Shown: one piece after another, positions 1 through 10,464 of the stretch
Layout of the letters: every line of letters begins with the position of its first letter
How positions within the stretch are numbered: position 1 is the stretch's first letter
NCBI GenBank assembly: GCA_039545295.1
Contig: BCIK01000025.1
Span: 314,080-378,079, forward strand
Length of the DNA stretch: 64,000 nucleotides
Direction: 5' to 3'
DNA from: Udeniomyces pyricola
Taxonomy: Eukaryota > Basidiomycota > Tremellomycetes > Cystofilobasidiales > Mrakiaceae
The notes under the pieces: generated by a model
What the model was told of the DNA's origin: nothing
The model's database searches: none
What the model saw: the letters and a program-made list of their open reading frames with translations, nothing else
Translations under genes and position numbers: made by a program

Positions 1-207
1 CAATTTCTTATCGAGTGCCTCTGCAGCAAGTTTGGTTTGTGATCCTCTATACTCATGTACCCCCTTGTCTGCTGTTCATTGATCACCACAAACAAATAAA
101 TCAGGTCTTATCATCGTTAGTTGCTTGACCGTCTCCCGCCTATGCCCCTTCCTTTTTCGCGATACTTGTACTGATATCTCATACATCCAATTCACATCAT
201 TGTACAG

Positions 208-2670
208 GGCTCAGGAACGGCCTTACCTAAGAGTGGACCTGTGGGCCTGCTACTAGGTTATGCTGTAAGTATCAAATTTGCCTACTGTGTAGGGAAACTT
301 CGAATACATACATATATACATATATATGTGTCAGCTTATACCAACATAATTCGCTGACTTATCCGTCCATTCTCTCGCCTGTAGATTATGGGACTGGTCT
401 GCTTTGGCGTGATGGTTTCGCTAGGAGAAATGGCTACGTTCTTACCTCACAAGCAAGGGTACGTCTTCTGCCGTTCCTGCGGTTTCTGGAACGCCCAAAA
501 AGGGGACCGCGCCGGCTGCCTTGCTGACTGGTTCCTGTTCTGTTCTTCGCCCTGATCCTACCTCTACGCGCAGTTTCGCCGGGTATGCCTCTCGATTTGT
601 GGACCCTGCACTCGGATTTGCTCTCGGATGGAACTACCTTGTACGTATCAAGGGCGAAATGGCAATCCGATATTCTTTGGCACCTGTCACACACGAGCCG
701 GACCGACAAGAATGACAGTCCTAATTCCCGATCTGCTTTGCCTGTGCGTTGTCTTTCCTACCTAGTTCAAATATCTCGTCGTCACGCCCAACAACAGTGA
801 GTATCATAAATCAATGAGCATGATCCGAAATTCCAATCAAACCTCGAACCTACGAAACAAGTTCTGATACCATACACTCTTTGCACTTCAGTCGTTGCCT
901 GCGTTTTGGTCACCAACTACTGGAACACTGACGGCAAGGTTCCTGCCGCTGCCATCGTGACCATCGTCATCGCTGCCATCTTTGCCATCAATTTGATGGG
1001 CGTCCGTGTGTTTGGTGAAGTCGAGGTACGTCTCTTCAGCAGAATGCCAGCACCGCGGAGCATGCACCAACTGATTACTGTGCCTTTGTCCTGATCTCCT
1101 TGTATACAGTTCTGGATGAGTTGCGTCAAGGTCATCGTTCTTGTCGGCCTCATCTTGCTTGGCATCGTCCTCGACCTGGGAGGTGGTCCCAGTCACGATA
1201 GGATTGGGTTCAGGTACTGGAAGGACCCCGGACCCTTTGCTCACTACATCTTCAAGAACAAGCTGGGTGTCTTCCTGGGGGCCTGGTACGCGTTCCCGAA
1301 CGCACTCTTTGCTTGTAAGTGGTCCAGTATCTGTTGCAAGGAGGATCAGTGGGGTGAACCTATCACAGTCACTCACCTCTTGATCTTTCTCGCAGACATT
1401 GGTACGGAGCTCGTCGGAGTGACAGTCGGAGAAGCGAAAAACCCTAGGAAGGAAATTCCCAAAGCGATTTCTACTACCTTCTTTAGGATCCTTTTCTTCT
1501 ACTGTGGAGGTATCTTCGTGGTTGGACTGTTGGTCCCAAGCAATTCTACCAAACTACTCGCGGCTGCTAAGGCTGGAACGAACGCCAATGCCTCGCCATT
1601 CGTCGTCGCGATCCAGGAAGCCAATATCAAGGCGCTTCCTGCCATTCTTAATGCGTGTGTCCTTCTCTTCGTCTTTTCGGCGGCGAACTCGGATCTGTAC
1701 ATTGGTAGCCGCACATTATTCGCTCTAGCTGTCGAAGGTCAAGCACCTGCCATCTTCAAGCGAGTCTCCAAGCGGGGTATCCCCCACATGGCCCTTCTCT
1801 TCTGCACTGGTGGGTCATCTAAATTCTTCAACGTTCATCGACAAGGCATGTTCGGAGACTGATACCATATGCTTTGGGCCTGTCCTTTATCTATACAGCC
1901 TTCTGTGGACTTGCCTACTGTGTCGCCGCCTCGAGTGCCTACACTGTTTTCAAGGTACGTCTTCTATGCCCTTGACCAGCCCATGGCTCAGCACCCCGTG
2001 CATCATGCTGACTCAAATTCCGAACCGGCACACAGTACTTTGTCTCGGTCATTTCTATGTTGGGTGCCATCACTTGGATGACTATCCTCCTCTCGCACAT
2101 GCGCTTCATGAGTGCACTCAAGGCCCAGGGCATGTCCCGTGACGACTTGTACTACAAGGCGCCGTTCCAACCCTGGGGTGCCAAGGTGGCCTTCGGCATG
2201 ACTGCTGTCGTCGCTTTGTTCAAAGGGTACGCTTCTATCACTGTCTTGTTTGATGTGGCCAGCCTTCAGTGTGGACTTGCTTGAACGACCGCTGATCGAG
2301 CTGCCCTTTAATCCTGCCCCGCTACTCTCATTTCTCGCTAATACAGATACGACTCGATTGTTCACAAGTTCCAGCCTATCTCCTTTGTTACCAACTATGT
2401 TGCTGTACCATTCTTCTTCCTCATGTACTTTGGCTACAAGGTACGTCAAATCTGCTACTTTCTGTCGGTAAATTCTGCCCTCAAAAGATACCTGACGATG
2501 CGCATCATGAATTTCCCTATCCACAGTTCCTTTACAAGACCTCCATCCTCAAGGCACACGAAATCGACCTTGTCTCTGGCATCCGTGAGATCGACGAAGA
2601 CCAGGCGGCGGAAGCTGAGGCTGCCGAAGCAAACCAGAAGGGATGGTTTAAGAGGTTCTGGTCCGACTAG
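208..2670 (+). CDS. amino-acid permease (YAT/APC family), 5' partial
   Basis: This is a plasma-membrane proton/amino-acid symporter of the fungal YAT branch of the APC superfamily. Exons in the window: 208-264, 385-458, 574-640, 766-796, 892-1025, 1110-1314, 1396-1809, 1899-1954, 2036-2226, 2347-2440, 2527-2670. They join in frame to 488 residues. The first visible exon reads GSGTALPKSGPVGLLLGYA, the family's TM1-TM2 region, so the first exon(s) and start codon lie left of the window. Other signature stretches are LGEMATFLPHKQGF, GVTVGEAKNPRKEIPKAI and VFSAANSDLYIGSRTLFAL, followed by the late TM helices and a short acidic tail ending KGWFKRFWSD. The last TMs and tail have normal family length, so the 3' end is complete. 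Substrate range cannot be read from sequence. Confidence 0.93.
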
Positions 2671-4443
2671 TTTTTTTTTCTCCTTGTTCTTTCGGTTCTC
2701 TCTGCTCTTCTTCTCTTCTTTTGTCCTTTCGTGCTCGTCCGTTTTCTCTTCGTCTCCATCTCGTTCTGTTGTCTTCCGGGGTTTTTTTTTTTCTTCTCTT
2801 TCTCCACCTTGCCGCTTTTCGGTTGTATGCATCTACGACGCCTTGATTGTCGTGTCTCCATCCAATTTCTAGCTGTACCTCAACTTCCTTACAACAGTTC
2901 TGGTCCTCATTCCTATCCCTTTCTCTTTTCTCTCCCGTTGTGACACGTACCATCATCCGGCTACTCTTTGCTTCATGCATTTCTATACGAAAAAATCCTT
3001 GTACGCCGTCTTCTCGCCTTTGGTCAGCTCCCAGTCATAGTACTGGGATGATTCGAGCAAGGGGGAGTCGACGGTATCATAATAGATGATTCTGATTCGA
3101 AACATCTTAGCCGTGTTGGAATCTGAGGTCTAGCTGGGGGTCTATACTGTTATGGGATGGCCATTGCAGGATTTACTGGAGAGACTGATTCAACGACTTG
3201 CTGAAGCTGACGGAAGCTGACGAGCCCATTACCGATCACGAAATTGAGCAACACTCCGGATCATTCCGTAGTTGCAACGCTGAAGGCTTTAGTTACGGCG
3301 AGGAGATCCTGATAAACCGGCTTGTTTGTCGCGTCGGGGATAGGAGCGTAGAGTAGATCCCACCGTCAAAGACACGCCGAGACAGCCGGACTTGCAGTCG
3401 AGCCTTGGTCGAGGAAAGGCTGGCGAGCCCTTCGACAGTCGAGCTGATGGAAGTGGTGGTGCTTCCTTGGTGCATCCACCTCTCGGGATCCATCTCACAT
3501 CAGCTTCCTCTCTCTTTCTCTCTTCAAGTTGCCTCTCTTTTTTTTCTCTCTTACCCCTCTGACCCTCTCTGATTCTCTCTACACATCCATCCAGTCTTGC
3601 TGTACCAATATGATCTTTCCGTCCCCAGGCATAGGCGGTCCCCAGCATGCTCCCCTCCGACCCGCAGCCACGTCAGCATTACTGACCACTAGCTGAACAC
3701 GTGGTCATCCTTCGCTTTATCCCGGATCGTGTTCTTGCAACTCGCCCTGATCTTTTTCCTGGGCCAAGTACTGACGAGGTGCTTCTGACTTCTTATGACA
3801 GGATCGCCAAATCACCTTGACCGCTAGGCCACCATCACCGAAACATCGCTCCTCTGCCGATGCATGGCAAGTCTGCTCCCCTGCGCCTTTTGCCTCGCTG
3901 CTATCTCTCGTTCCGCTTCGTCCTGTTCTGTCTTTATCTCTCTCGTCCGGCCTCGTGGCTCGTTCTTAGACTAGCTGTTCTCACTATCACATGTGGTTTC
4001 ACTCTTGATCGTGCGTGGATGCCCCGATTGCCTTGGATCGAGGGTCTGAGGAGCCGGAATTGAAAGCATTGATGAACCATTGAGCGTTGATCAACCCTGG
4101 AAAAAAGATGAATAGTACATTTGACAAGGCTGGACCAAGGCTAATGAAGGCTGAATAAAGGTTGGAGCAAGGTTGGAGCAAGGAGGGCAAAGTTGTTTCG
4201 GGGTACACGAAACTCTAAAAGGTCGCCCAACCTTGCCAGCCTTCTTGAGCCTCATTCAGCCTCTATATATATTGAGCATTTATTAAGCCTTAGTGCCTGG
4301 CTGTGATTTCCTGCCATGTAAGGAAAACGCATATGCTCGCCAGGACTATACGCTATAGACACATATCCTCTCTAGCGATGAATCAAGTTTGGAATTCAAC
4401 TATATGACACATCTCATGATATATGAAATTTGGGTGTTAGAAC
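2671..4443. other. intergenic, 3' flank of permease plus one gene fragment
   Basis: The first ~350 bases are pyrimidine-rich and look like the permease 3' UTR. The only recognisable structure further on is the antisense fragment at 3356-3464, listed separately. From ~4060 to ~4440 there are loosely repeated GGCTGAA/GGTTGGA-type words but no reading frame I would defend. I see no RNA gene here. Confidence 0.6.
3356..3464 (-). pseudogene. fragment of the 6436-8898 gene (part of its exon 4)
   Basis: Read on the minus strand, this stretch matches positions 7805-7916 almost base for base, including codons for SSTVEGLASLSSTKARL and RRVFDGGI. Similarity stops abruptly on both sides, and there is no start codon, splice structure or long frame around it. 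I therefore read it as a short, inverted, non-functional duplicate rather than a gene. Confidence 0.85.
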
Positions 4444-5705
4444 TTAGTCCTTGACCCAAAGATCGTCTAACGAATCGCTATCGCTCTCGATCTCAATGAT
4501 CTTGGGACGCTTGCTGCTCTTGGCAGGGCGAACATCACCCTCTTGGCTGGAATCGTCCGAGATCAAGATGATTTCAACCTGTTTTCCTTTGCCTTTGGAA
4601 GAGCACGATGCCATATCCTCGTCAGAATCGGATATGCGGTTCCCGTGTCGAGTTGCAAGGGCCTGTTTGCCTTTGCTCTTGCTTTTGGGGGACGGTTTCT
4701 CCTCCTCACAGTCGGAGTCGGGTGCCTTCAGGGTAGAGGTTGAAGAACAGCGTATCAGTACATCAGTTGCTTAAGCTGGAGACACTTTGGACAGTATGGA
4801 GTGACAATTCGCCTGGGTCACTAGTCCAGCGTGGCTTGAATTGACAATGAGAGTGATGTAACGTACCGAGTCCGGCGTATCCACCTTAGCTTCACGCTTG
4901 GGCCACCTATGGGCTTCGCTAGCTTGCTCGCTGTGGTTCAAGAGAGTAAGCCATTCGAGAGAGGGTTGAGTCGGCGTGCTGATGATCATTTCAACAAAAA
5001 AAAAAAAAAGATAGCAAAGGCAGATTTGGAGACTACGCACACGTGATGGGTTAAGAGCTTGGAGCACTTATGGTCGAGAGCCAATTGAATGGCTGTCTTG
5101 ATCACTCTCGTCAGCCAAAACTCCAAGGCTTTCGCTGATCGGAAGGAGAACAATCATGTTCATTAGCTACCAGTGGGATAAGGAAACAGGAAATATGAAC
5201 CCAAAATAAAGTAGTACATGTGCCTCACCCACAAACAGCACACATGCGTCCGAGATACTAACTCCCGGGACAGCTTGTTCCAGGATTGCCTTGAGGCTCG
5301 TCTGGTGTCATCAAGGACGGCTGAAAGCAGGGATCAGAGACAGGCACATCAGAGATGGAAATAATTAAAGCGGACAGGTGCGTACGAAGGTGAAGGTCTG
5401 GTAAATGGTTGTGCAGTTCGGTAAGTGAACGAGTGACACACAAACGAAAGTATGAAGAATTGAGTACTAACACATGGGTCATGATACTTGGTGGACGTCG
5501 CGGAAGTGGACGCGTCGCTGCTGTCCGAATCGTCTGAGACGAATACGGCTTTGGACGATGACGCCTTCTTGGAGGCCCTGGACTTGCGTCTGTACGATGG
5601 GGAATCAATCAGGAGATGTCCGTAATAAGAACAGATATGTGTGTGGCCTACGGTGACACTGTAGACGAAGAAAGGAGTAATTCGAACGACTTACGTTGTA
5701 GGCAT
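4444..5705 (-). CDS. small nuclear-type protein with SUMO-interaction-like motifs and a histone-fold-like helix pair
   Basis: Not assigned to a known family. Exons (minus strand): 5695-5705, 5472-5589, 5263-5320, 5041-5134, 4867-4978, 4444-4725, giving 224 residues; all junction phases agree. The N-terminus (MPTTRKSRASKKASSSK) is basic and histone-tail-like. Three hydrophobic cores are each followed by Ser/Asp runs: VFVSDDSDSSD (~20-29), IILISDDSS (~183-191) and IIEIESDSDS (~207-216). This is the known layout of SUMO-interacting motifs. Residues from ~63 (KALEFWLTRVIKTAIQLALD, then HKCSKLLTHHV) resemble helices 2-3 of NC2alpha/NF-YC-type histone folds; no helix 1 is visible. KRPK near the C-terminus could be a nuclear signal. 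The neighbours are the divergent gene at 6436 and a TM-type repeat in the shared promoter. Gene model fairly sure; function inferred only. Confidence 0.6.
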
Positions 5706-6435
5706 GATGCTGGAGTATCTGTTTGTAAGGATGGGGGGGGGGGGGGGGAGGGGTCTGGACGGAAAAGGATGGGAGTCCGTAGATGGAGGGGAGGGACGCC
5801 ATCGCGACTGTTTAATCCGTCGCGGACCATCTCCTTTCGCACCTTATGAGAGACATGTTTGACAGTTATGGAGCTCAGAGCATGATAGACGGCACAGAGG
5901 ATGAAGGAGGCGAAGGCCATCGAACCCAGTGCAACAGCATAGAGGATGATGGGAGCGAAGGGACCGGCGCGACTGCGCGCAGTGGGACGCGTCGTTGCCT
6001 TGCTGACGCGTATATACCTGTGAGTTTCAGTGCTCTCATCAAACCAAACTGTGTAAAAATTCAAGCACCGCTTCGGCTACTACAGTCCTAGCGAGAAGTA
6101 TGGGAAGACCTGGAGAAACAGATGATGACAATATCATTGATGGGCGGCCGACTGCATGCAGTCGTTATTAGATGCGTCTCGCTGTGTCGATCGTCAACGC
6201 ATCGACGCGCAGCGAGCAAGGAGCACCCAGCTTGTTCCATTAACAAAGATCAGTCCGAATGGGGAAGACTGAAGCAGAAACCGAGTGCATTGTTCTTGAA
6301 GCTCGGACCTTGAAGCTTAAAGATTGAAGATTGAAGATCGATGCACGAAGCCCACCAACGTCTTGCAACACTTCGCCATCTCCACGCCTGAACCATATAC
6401 ATCTCCCCAATCTCATACACACTTCATCATCAAAA
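5706..6435. promoter_or_regulatory. divergent intergenic region between two island genes, containing repeat copy 1
   Basis: These 730 bases separate the minus-strand start at 5705 from the plus-strand start at 6436, so they must hold both promoters. The middle is occupied by repeat copy 1 (5811-6036). A run of 18 G at about 5732-5749 lies just upstream of the 5705 start. I see no canonical TATA box I would call. Confidence 0.5.
5811..6036 (-). repeat. island repeat, copy 1 (retains an open frame with a hydrophobic helix)
   Basis: This copy shares a continuous block with 9731-10088 and 20095-20449, including ACGACGCGTCCCACTGCGCG and CTTCGCTCCCATCATCCTCT on the minus strand. Only here does the frame stay open across the block: after RPTARSRAGPFAPII comes a hydrophobic helix (LYAVALGSMAFASFILCAVY) and a basic tail ending KEMVRDGL. 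The other copies are frameshifted or stopped. The unit may descend from an exon of a small membrane protein. I see no convincing start codon or splice sites that would make this copy a gene. Confidence 0.7.
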
Positions 6436-8898
6436 ATGGCTTCAGCACGAGTGAGTGGAACCATGAATTGCATTGTGTATCAAAAAGCAGGGACCTCTTT
6501 CCGGCACATTTCCCTCTTGCCATCTCCTCATCTTGTGAACTTATGCTCACCCCTATCTTTGATTGCATTCAAAGACCTTCAATATCCCCAACATCGAGAG
6601 CGTCAGCCTTGAGATCCGAGAAGTAGCCACAGGCTCTTACCGGCAATTTTTGCAGGTGGATCCGACGGAGGAGGAGGACCCTGTCGACACGGATCCCCCT
6701 TTCCCCACTCCTATCGCCCAGTCCGCCCGATCTCGCTACCAAGGGAATTATCCTTCCAGCTCGCCCTTGGAACGGGCCAGAGCTCTCCGTCGAGATTCGG
6801 CCGGACGACCTCAACCTCTCAAGGTCGATCGGTCGGTCCGACCCGGGAACGACGAAGAGGTCCTCGCGGTCCAAGCCATCCGTCAGCGTGGGCAAGACCT
6901 GTTACCGGAGAGGGAGAATGACAGAAACCGGCTCCCGGGTCTCCATCGAGAGTGTCAGCTGGGTGACGCGGAGATGATGCAGCAGGCGTTGATCTCCGCG
7001 ACCGGGAACTGCAGGAGGATGTACGAGGTGGATATGAGGCTGAGATTTGAGTGCGATGTCAAGATTGACGTCGTTTTGCCCAAGGACTTGAAGGAGGAGT
7101 TGCTGAGGAGGCAAAGACCATTCGTGGTTGTCGGTTAGTTTCAAGGAGTACCTCGTGGATCAAAAGCTTTACCAATTCTCTTGCTGATAGAACTGATCTG
7201 GTTTTGCTTTTGGTTTTGTAACACGTATAACCCATATGCCTGCATGCGCGCTCCACAAGGCCAAAGCACGAAAGTAGGGCATATGCTGTCGAGATCGATC
7301 CTTTTGGGAGAAGCGAAGAGTACATGCCCTTCCCCACGCTTGGGACAACACTGCGTGCTGAGACTGATCAAATCACTCGTTAAATGTTAAACAGGGAACG
7401 ATGTCGTGTTCGTGGCGGAGGTGGAGAGTAGCGTCGGCGATGAGCGGTCGCGTTACGTTGAGGTCTTCGGCGACGCCAGTTCGCTGCCACCCTGTAAAGA
7501 AGTGTCTCACAAGATCGCTTCATCTCATACATCACTGAGCACTCACACTGAGTTCTTTCATATTTTCGATTGAGACTTTAGGGTTGGCCAATGAGGGAAT
7601 CAAGATTGCCTCAACGTGGCGATATCACTCTGGTGCCGACGACGCTAAGGTCAAAAAGGCTATCAACAAGAAGGACGCTCCCTCTCCCTTCGACAAGGCT
7701 TCTTTAGACGTCATGGATGGCGAAGCACTCGGCCCACCGGTGCGTCTCGAAGACGTCGACAAAGACCTCCGGTCGGCGATTGAAGATGTCTTGGAGGAGA
7801 ACGAGGAAAGCATCACCACTTCCATCACCTCGACTGTCGAAGGGCTCGCCAGCCTTTCCTCGACCAAGGCTCGACTGGAGGTCCGGCTGCTTCGACGAGT
7901 CTTTGACGGTGGGATCGCGGCCGCCAGCGAACCTTCCAGATACTACGTCGCCGCGGGATTGTTCTTCGATCCTGTGGAAGGCGAAGAGGTCACAATCCTC
8001 CTCGTCATCAAGCCGGTCGCTCAGGACCAAGATCGGGCAACGGTCAAGCGGATTCTTTCCTTGGGACTCGAAGCTCCGGTTGCTCGAGAGCTGGATCCGA
8101 CCCAAGATCCTCCTCTCCAGTACTTCCGGCACTCGGCCAATTCGAGGACGCTCTCAAAGGACGCCTGTTGTGGTGCTACGCTGGTTGTGGCAACCTCGAG
8201 AGGAAAGTGAGTAGGATTTTTTTTTACTTGTGCAAGATCCAAAAATCGGTTTGATTGATCGTTTACTGGCGTTAAATCACTCTTCATCAACCTACTTATC
8301 TACCAATCCATGAATTTGCCCCAGAATCTCCTCTTGCATCACCGCTCGATACACCCTCCGACCAGGCCGAATCCTCCGAGCGATGGGCTCCTTCGAGTCG
8401 GGCGTCCAAGCGTCGACCGAGACGGATGGGCGAGACTGGATCAAGCCTCTCGCTCCCGGTATCAACCGCCGATTTGGCCTCATGGTCGACAAGATACCTA
8501 CTTCCGACTCTTTCGGACTGCGCTCGAACCCGAAGGCAGTGCCCGACGCCAAGATCTCTGACGAGCTCTTCCGATCCCGGTTCAAGGCTACAATCGACCA
8601 CCTCTGGAGTGAGCAGCGGTTCCAGTATTTCGTCGTTTTTGACCGATACGACAGCGATCTGTTGAATGCCGTCGACAGGTGGACGGGACAGAAGGGCAGC
8701 CGGATGGGGGGGTTGCGACGGACGGAGGCGAAGAAAGTCCTCGCGATCTTGAGAAAGGATCACAAGGACGAGTTCTCGAAGTTGAAGGACATGTGGGATA
8801 TGAGCGAAGACGCTGAGGGGCTGAGGGCTGAATGTAACCCGACGCAGGATCAGGCGCCGTCCGTCCTGCTTGGGCAGAGGAAGAAAAAGAGGGAGTAG
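6436..8898 (+). CDS. uncharacterised 623-residue island protein
   Basis: Family not recognised. Exons 6436-6450, 6575-7133, 7395-7493, 7582-8206 and 8325-8898 join in frame to 623 residues. The first exon is only five codons (MASAR), chosen because its ATG has a good context and a GTGAGT donor, and phase 0 fits the acceptor at 6575. Visible traits are an acidic Pro-rich patch (DPTEEEDPVDTDPPFP), a long polar central part rich in charged helix, and a Lys-rich C-terminus (GQRKKKRE). There is no signal peptide, membrane helix or Cys cluster, so a cytosolic or nuclear protein is likely. A broken antisense copy of exon 4 lies at 3356-3464, which shows this gene has been duplicated locally. It is transcribed divergently from the 4444-5705 gene. 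Confidence 0.75.
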
Positions 8899-9281
8899 CA
8901 GTGACCCGCTTGAATATGAATGTCTTTGATTCGGTTTTGAAACCGTTCCTAGTAAGACTGAACCCATAAGCAACAGCCTTAAATAGTTTTTTTTTTTTTG
9001 CAGCAACGAAATGGTTGTCGTGATAAAGTCTGTGGTAAGAAATCGCTCCAAGGTTGGGCCAGCCTCATCTCATCTCGCATGCCTGGTTCTAACCTTAACG
9101 TTGAGCCCTAACCATATTTTCACAAATCATCACATCGTCACGGCCAGAAACGGGTTGTACCAGTAATAGCCGTCTCGCTCAGGAATCGAGAGAACATGAT
9201 AGGCTCGACCGAACCCTGGACGCTCAAGCAAAATGACGTCGGGAGGGTGTTCTCGAGGGCCTGCATCGAAGTGAAGACATG

Positions 9282-9554
9282 GCTTGATTTGAACTACTTA
9301 CGAAGAGGAGTATATGAGGTGCAACGACTTAGATTGAGATCGTCTGCACAGGTAGCACATACCAAGGGCGAAGGATTATCTTCAAGCAAGTGAAAGACTG
9401 GATGATCACTGGGGCCTTAGGTTTTTCGTTGTCTCTTAGCTCTTCAAGCAACGAGCTAAGTCCCATATCAGCCATAGCGGCCGTGAGATGCGTTTGCGAA
9501 TTAAATCGCCTTCTTAGACTTGGGCACTCGAATCTTGTCGGCTCCCGACGTAAG
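9282..9554 (-). pseudogene. decayed inverted fragment of the 10465-16056 gene
   Basis: On the minus strand this matches exon 13 and the following intron of the 10465 gene (about 12836-13110): CTTACGTCGGGAGCCGACAA, then GCTGATATGGGACTTAGCTC, then the intron block with GACGATCTCAATCTAA. Several substitutions and indels break the frame. Its intron part is closer to the fragment at 20450 than to the intact gene, so the two fragments share a more recent history. Confidence 0.8.
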
Positions 9555-9730
9555 AGGCTTTGGACACGTGGATGATCGACTATCATATATATAAACTACA
9601 AACTACATTCTACTAGTACTGTTCTACTACATACATTATACAGAAAGAATGACGACGTGACGGGCTGCAGCGCGACTCGTAAAATCAGGCCAGACGAGGT
9701 CGGTAGTTGATGGTACCGACTGTCCTCATC

Positions 9731-10088
9731 CTTTTCAATCCGTCGCGGACCATCTTCTTTTGCACGTTGTGAAAAGTATCTCTGACAGCTGTGGAGCTCC
9801 GAGCATGACGGACAGCACAAGGAATCAGGCAAGCGAAGGTTGTTTCACAAAAGTACGCGACGCGAGGGACAAAGGTTAGAGGATGATGGGAGCGAAGGGA
9901 CCGGCGCGTCTGCGCGCAGTGGGACGCGTCGTTGCCCTGCTGACGTATATATGTATATGCATAGGTTTGCTTGTGCGTTTCAGTCTCGATAGCGCGGATG
10001 AGGAAGAGATCGAAAAGAGTCGAAGTGAAACGTGAAACGTACAACGTACAACGAACATTGTGAGAACAAGGAATATCGATTGGCCGGG
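9731..10088 (-). repeat. island repeat, copy 2
   Basis: This aligns end to end with 20095-20449 in inverted orientation and with part of 5811-6036. It includes the stretch with ACGACGCGTCCCACTGCGCG and ends near CCGGCCAATCGATATTCC (minus strand). The frame that is open in copy 1 is interrupted here. Confidence 0.8.
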
Positions 10089-10464
10089 CAGCGTGTGGGC
10101 CAGGACGCGAAGCACGACACGCGACGGTCGACGGATTTGGAAGGTATGCGCGCAGTTTGCAGAGTGCAGATAGAGCGTGCGAAGCCAGCCATAGTGAAGG
10201 CCGAGATTGACCGGAATGGGAAGAGTTACAGCCGAAGGTTTATTAATAGAGAACAAGCGAACAAGCGAACAAGCGAACGACTGAGCAAACAAACAAAGTC
10301 ACAAATGTGCACAGTCTTTCTCGATATAAATTGAAGTTGGACACACCTCTCTCCAAGCTATCTCCCACTCCATCTACTCCCCGACATCACCTTGTCCTGC
10401 CCCATACTCCTCAACAGACTCCACCCTTACTCTTCCCTACTCTTCTCAATCTCGCTCACATGAC

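Larger units (their letters stand above)
8899..10464. other. intergenic with gene debris and promoter of the 10465 gene
   Basis: The region holds a decayed fragment of the downstream gene (9282-9554, minus), repeat copy 2 (9731-10088, minus) and about 370 bases of likely promoter. Before the ATG at 10465 there is a pyrimidine-rich tract (10340-10460) preceded by an AT-rich GATATAAATT near 10322, a reasonable core-promoter candidate. I see nothing else. Confidence 0.6.

Noticed and set aside
888..1376. 162-codon minus-strand frame
   Set aside because: Exact antisense shadow of permease exons.
2455..2980. Lys/Arg/Glu-rich frames on the minus strand after the permease
   Set aside because: Complement of a pyrimidine-rich 3' UTR and of the permease's last exon; no independent coding signal.
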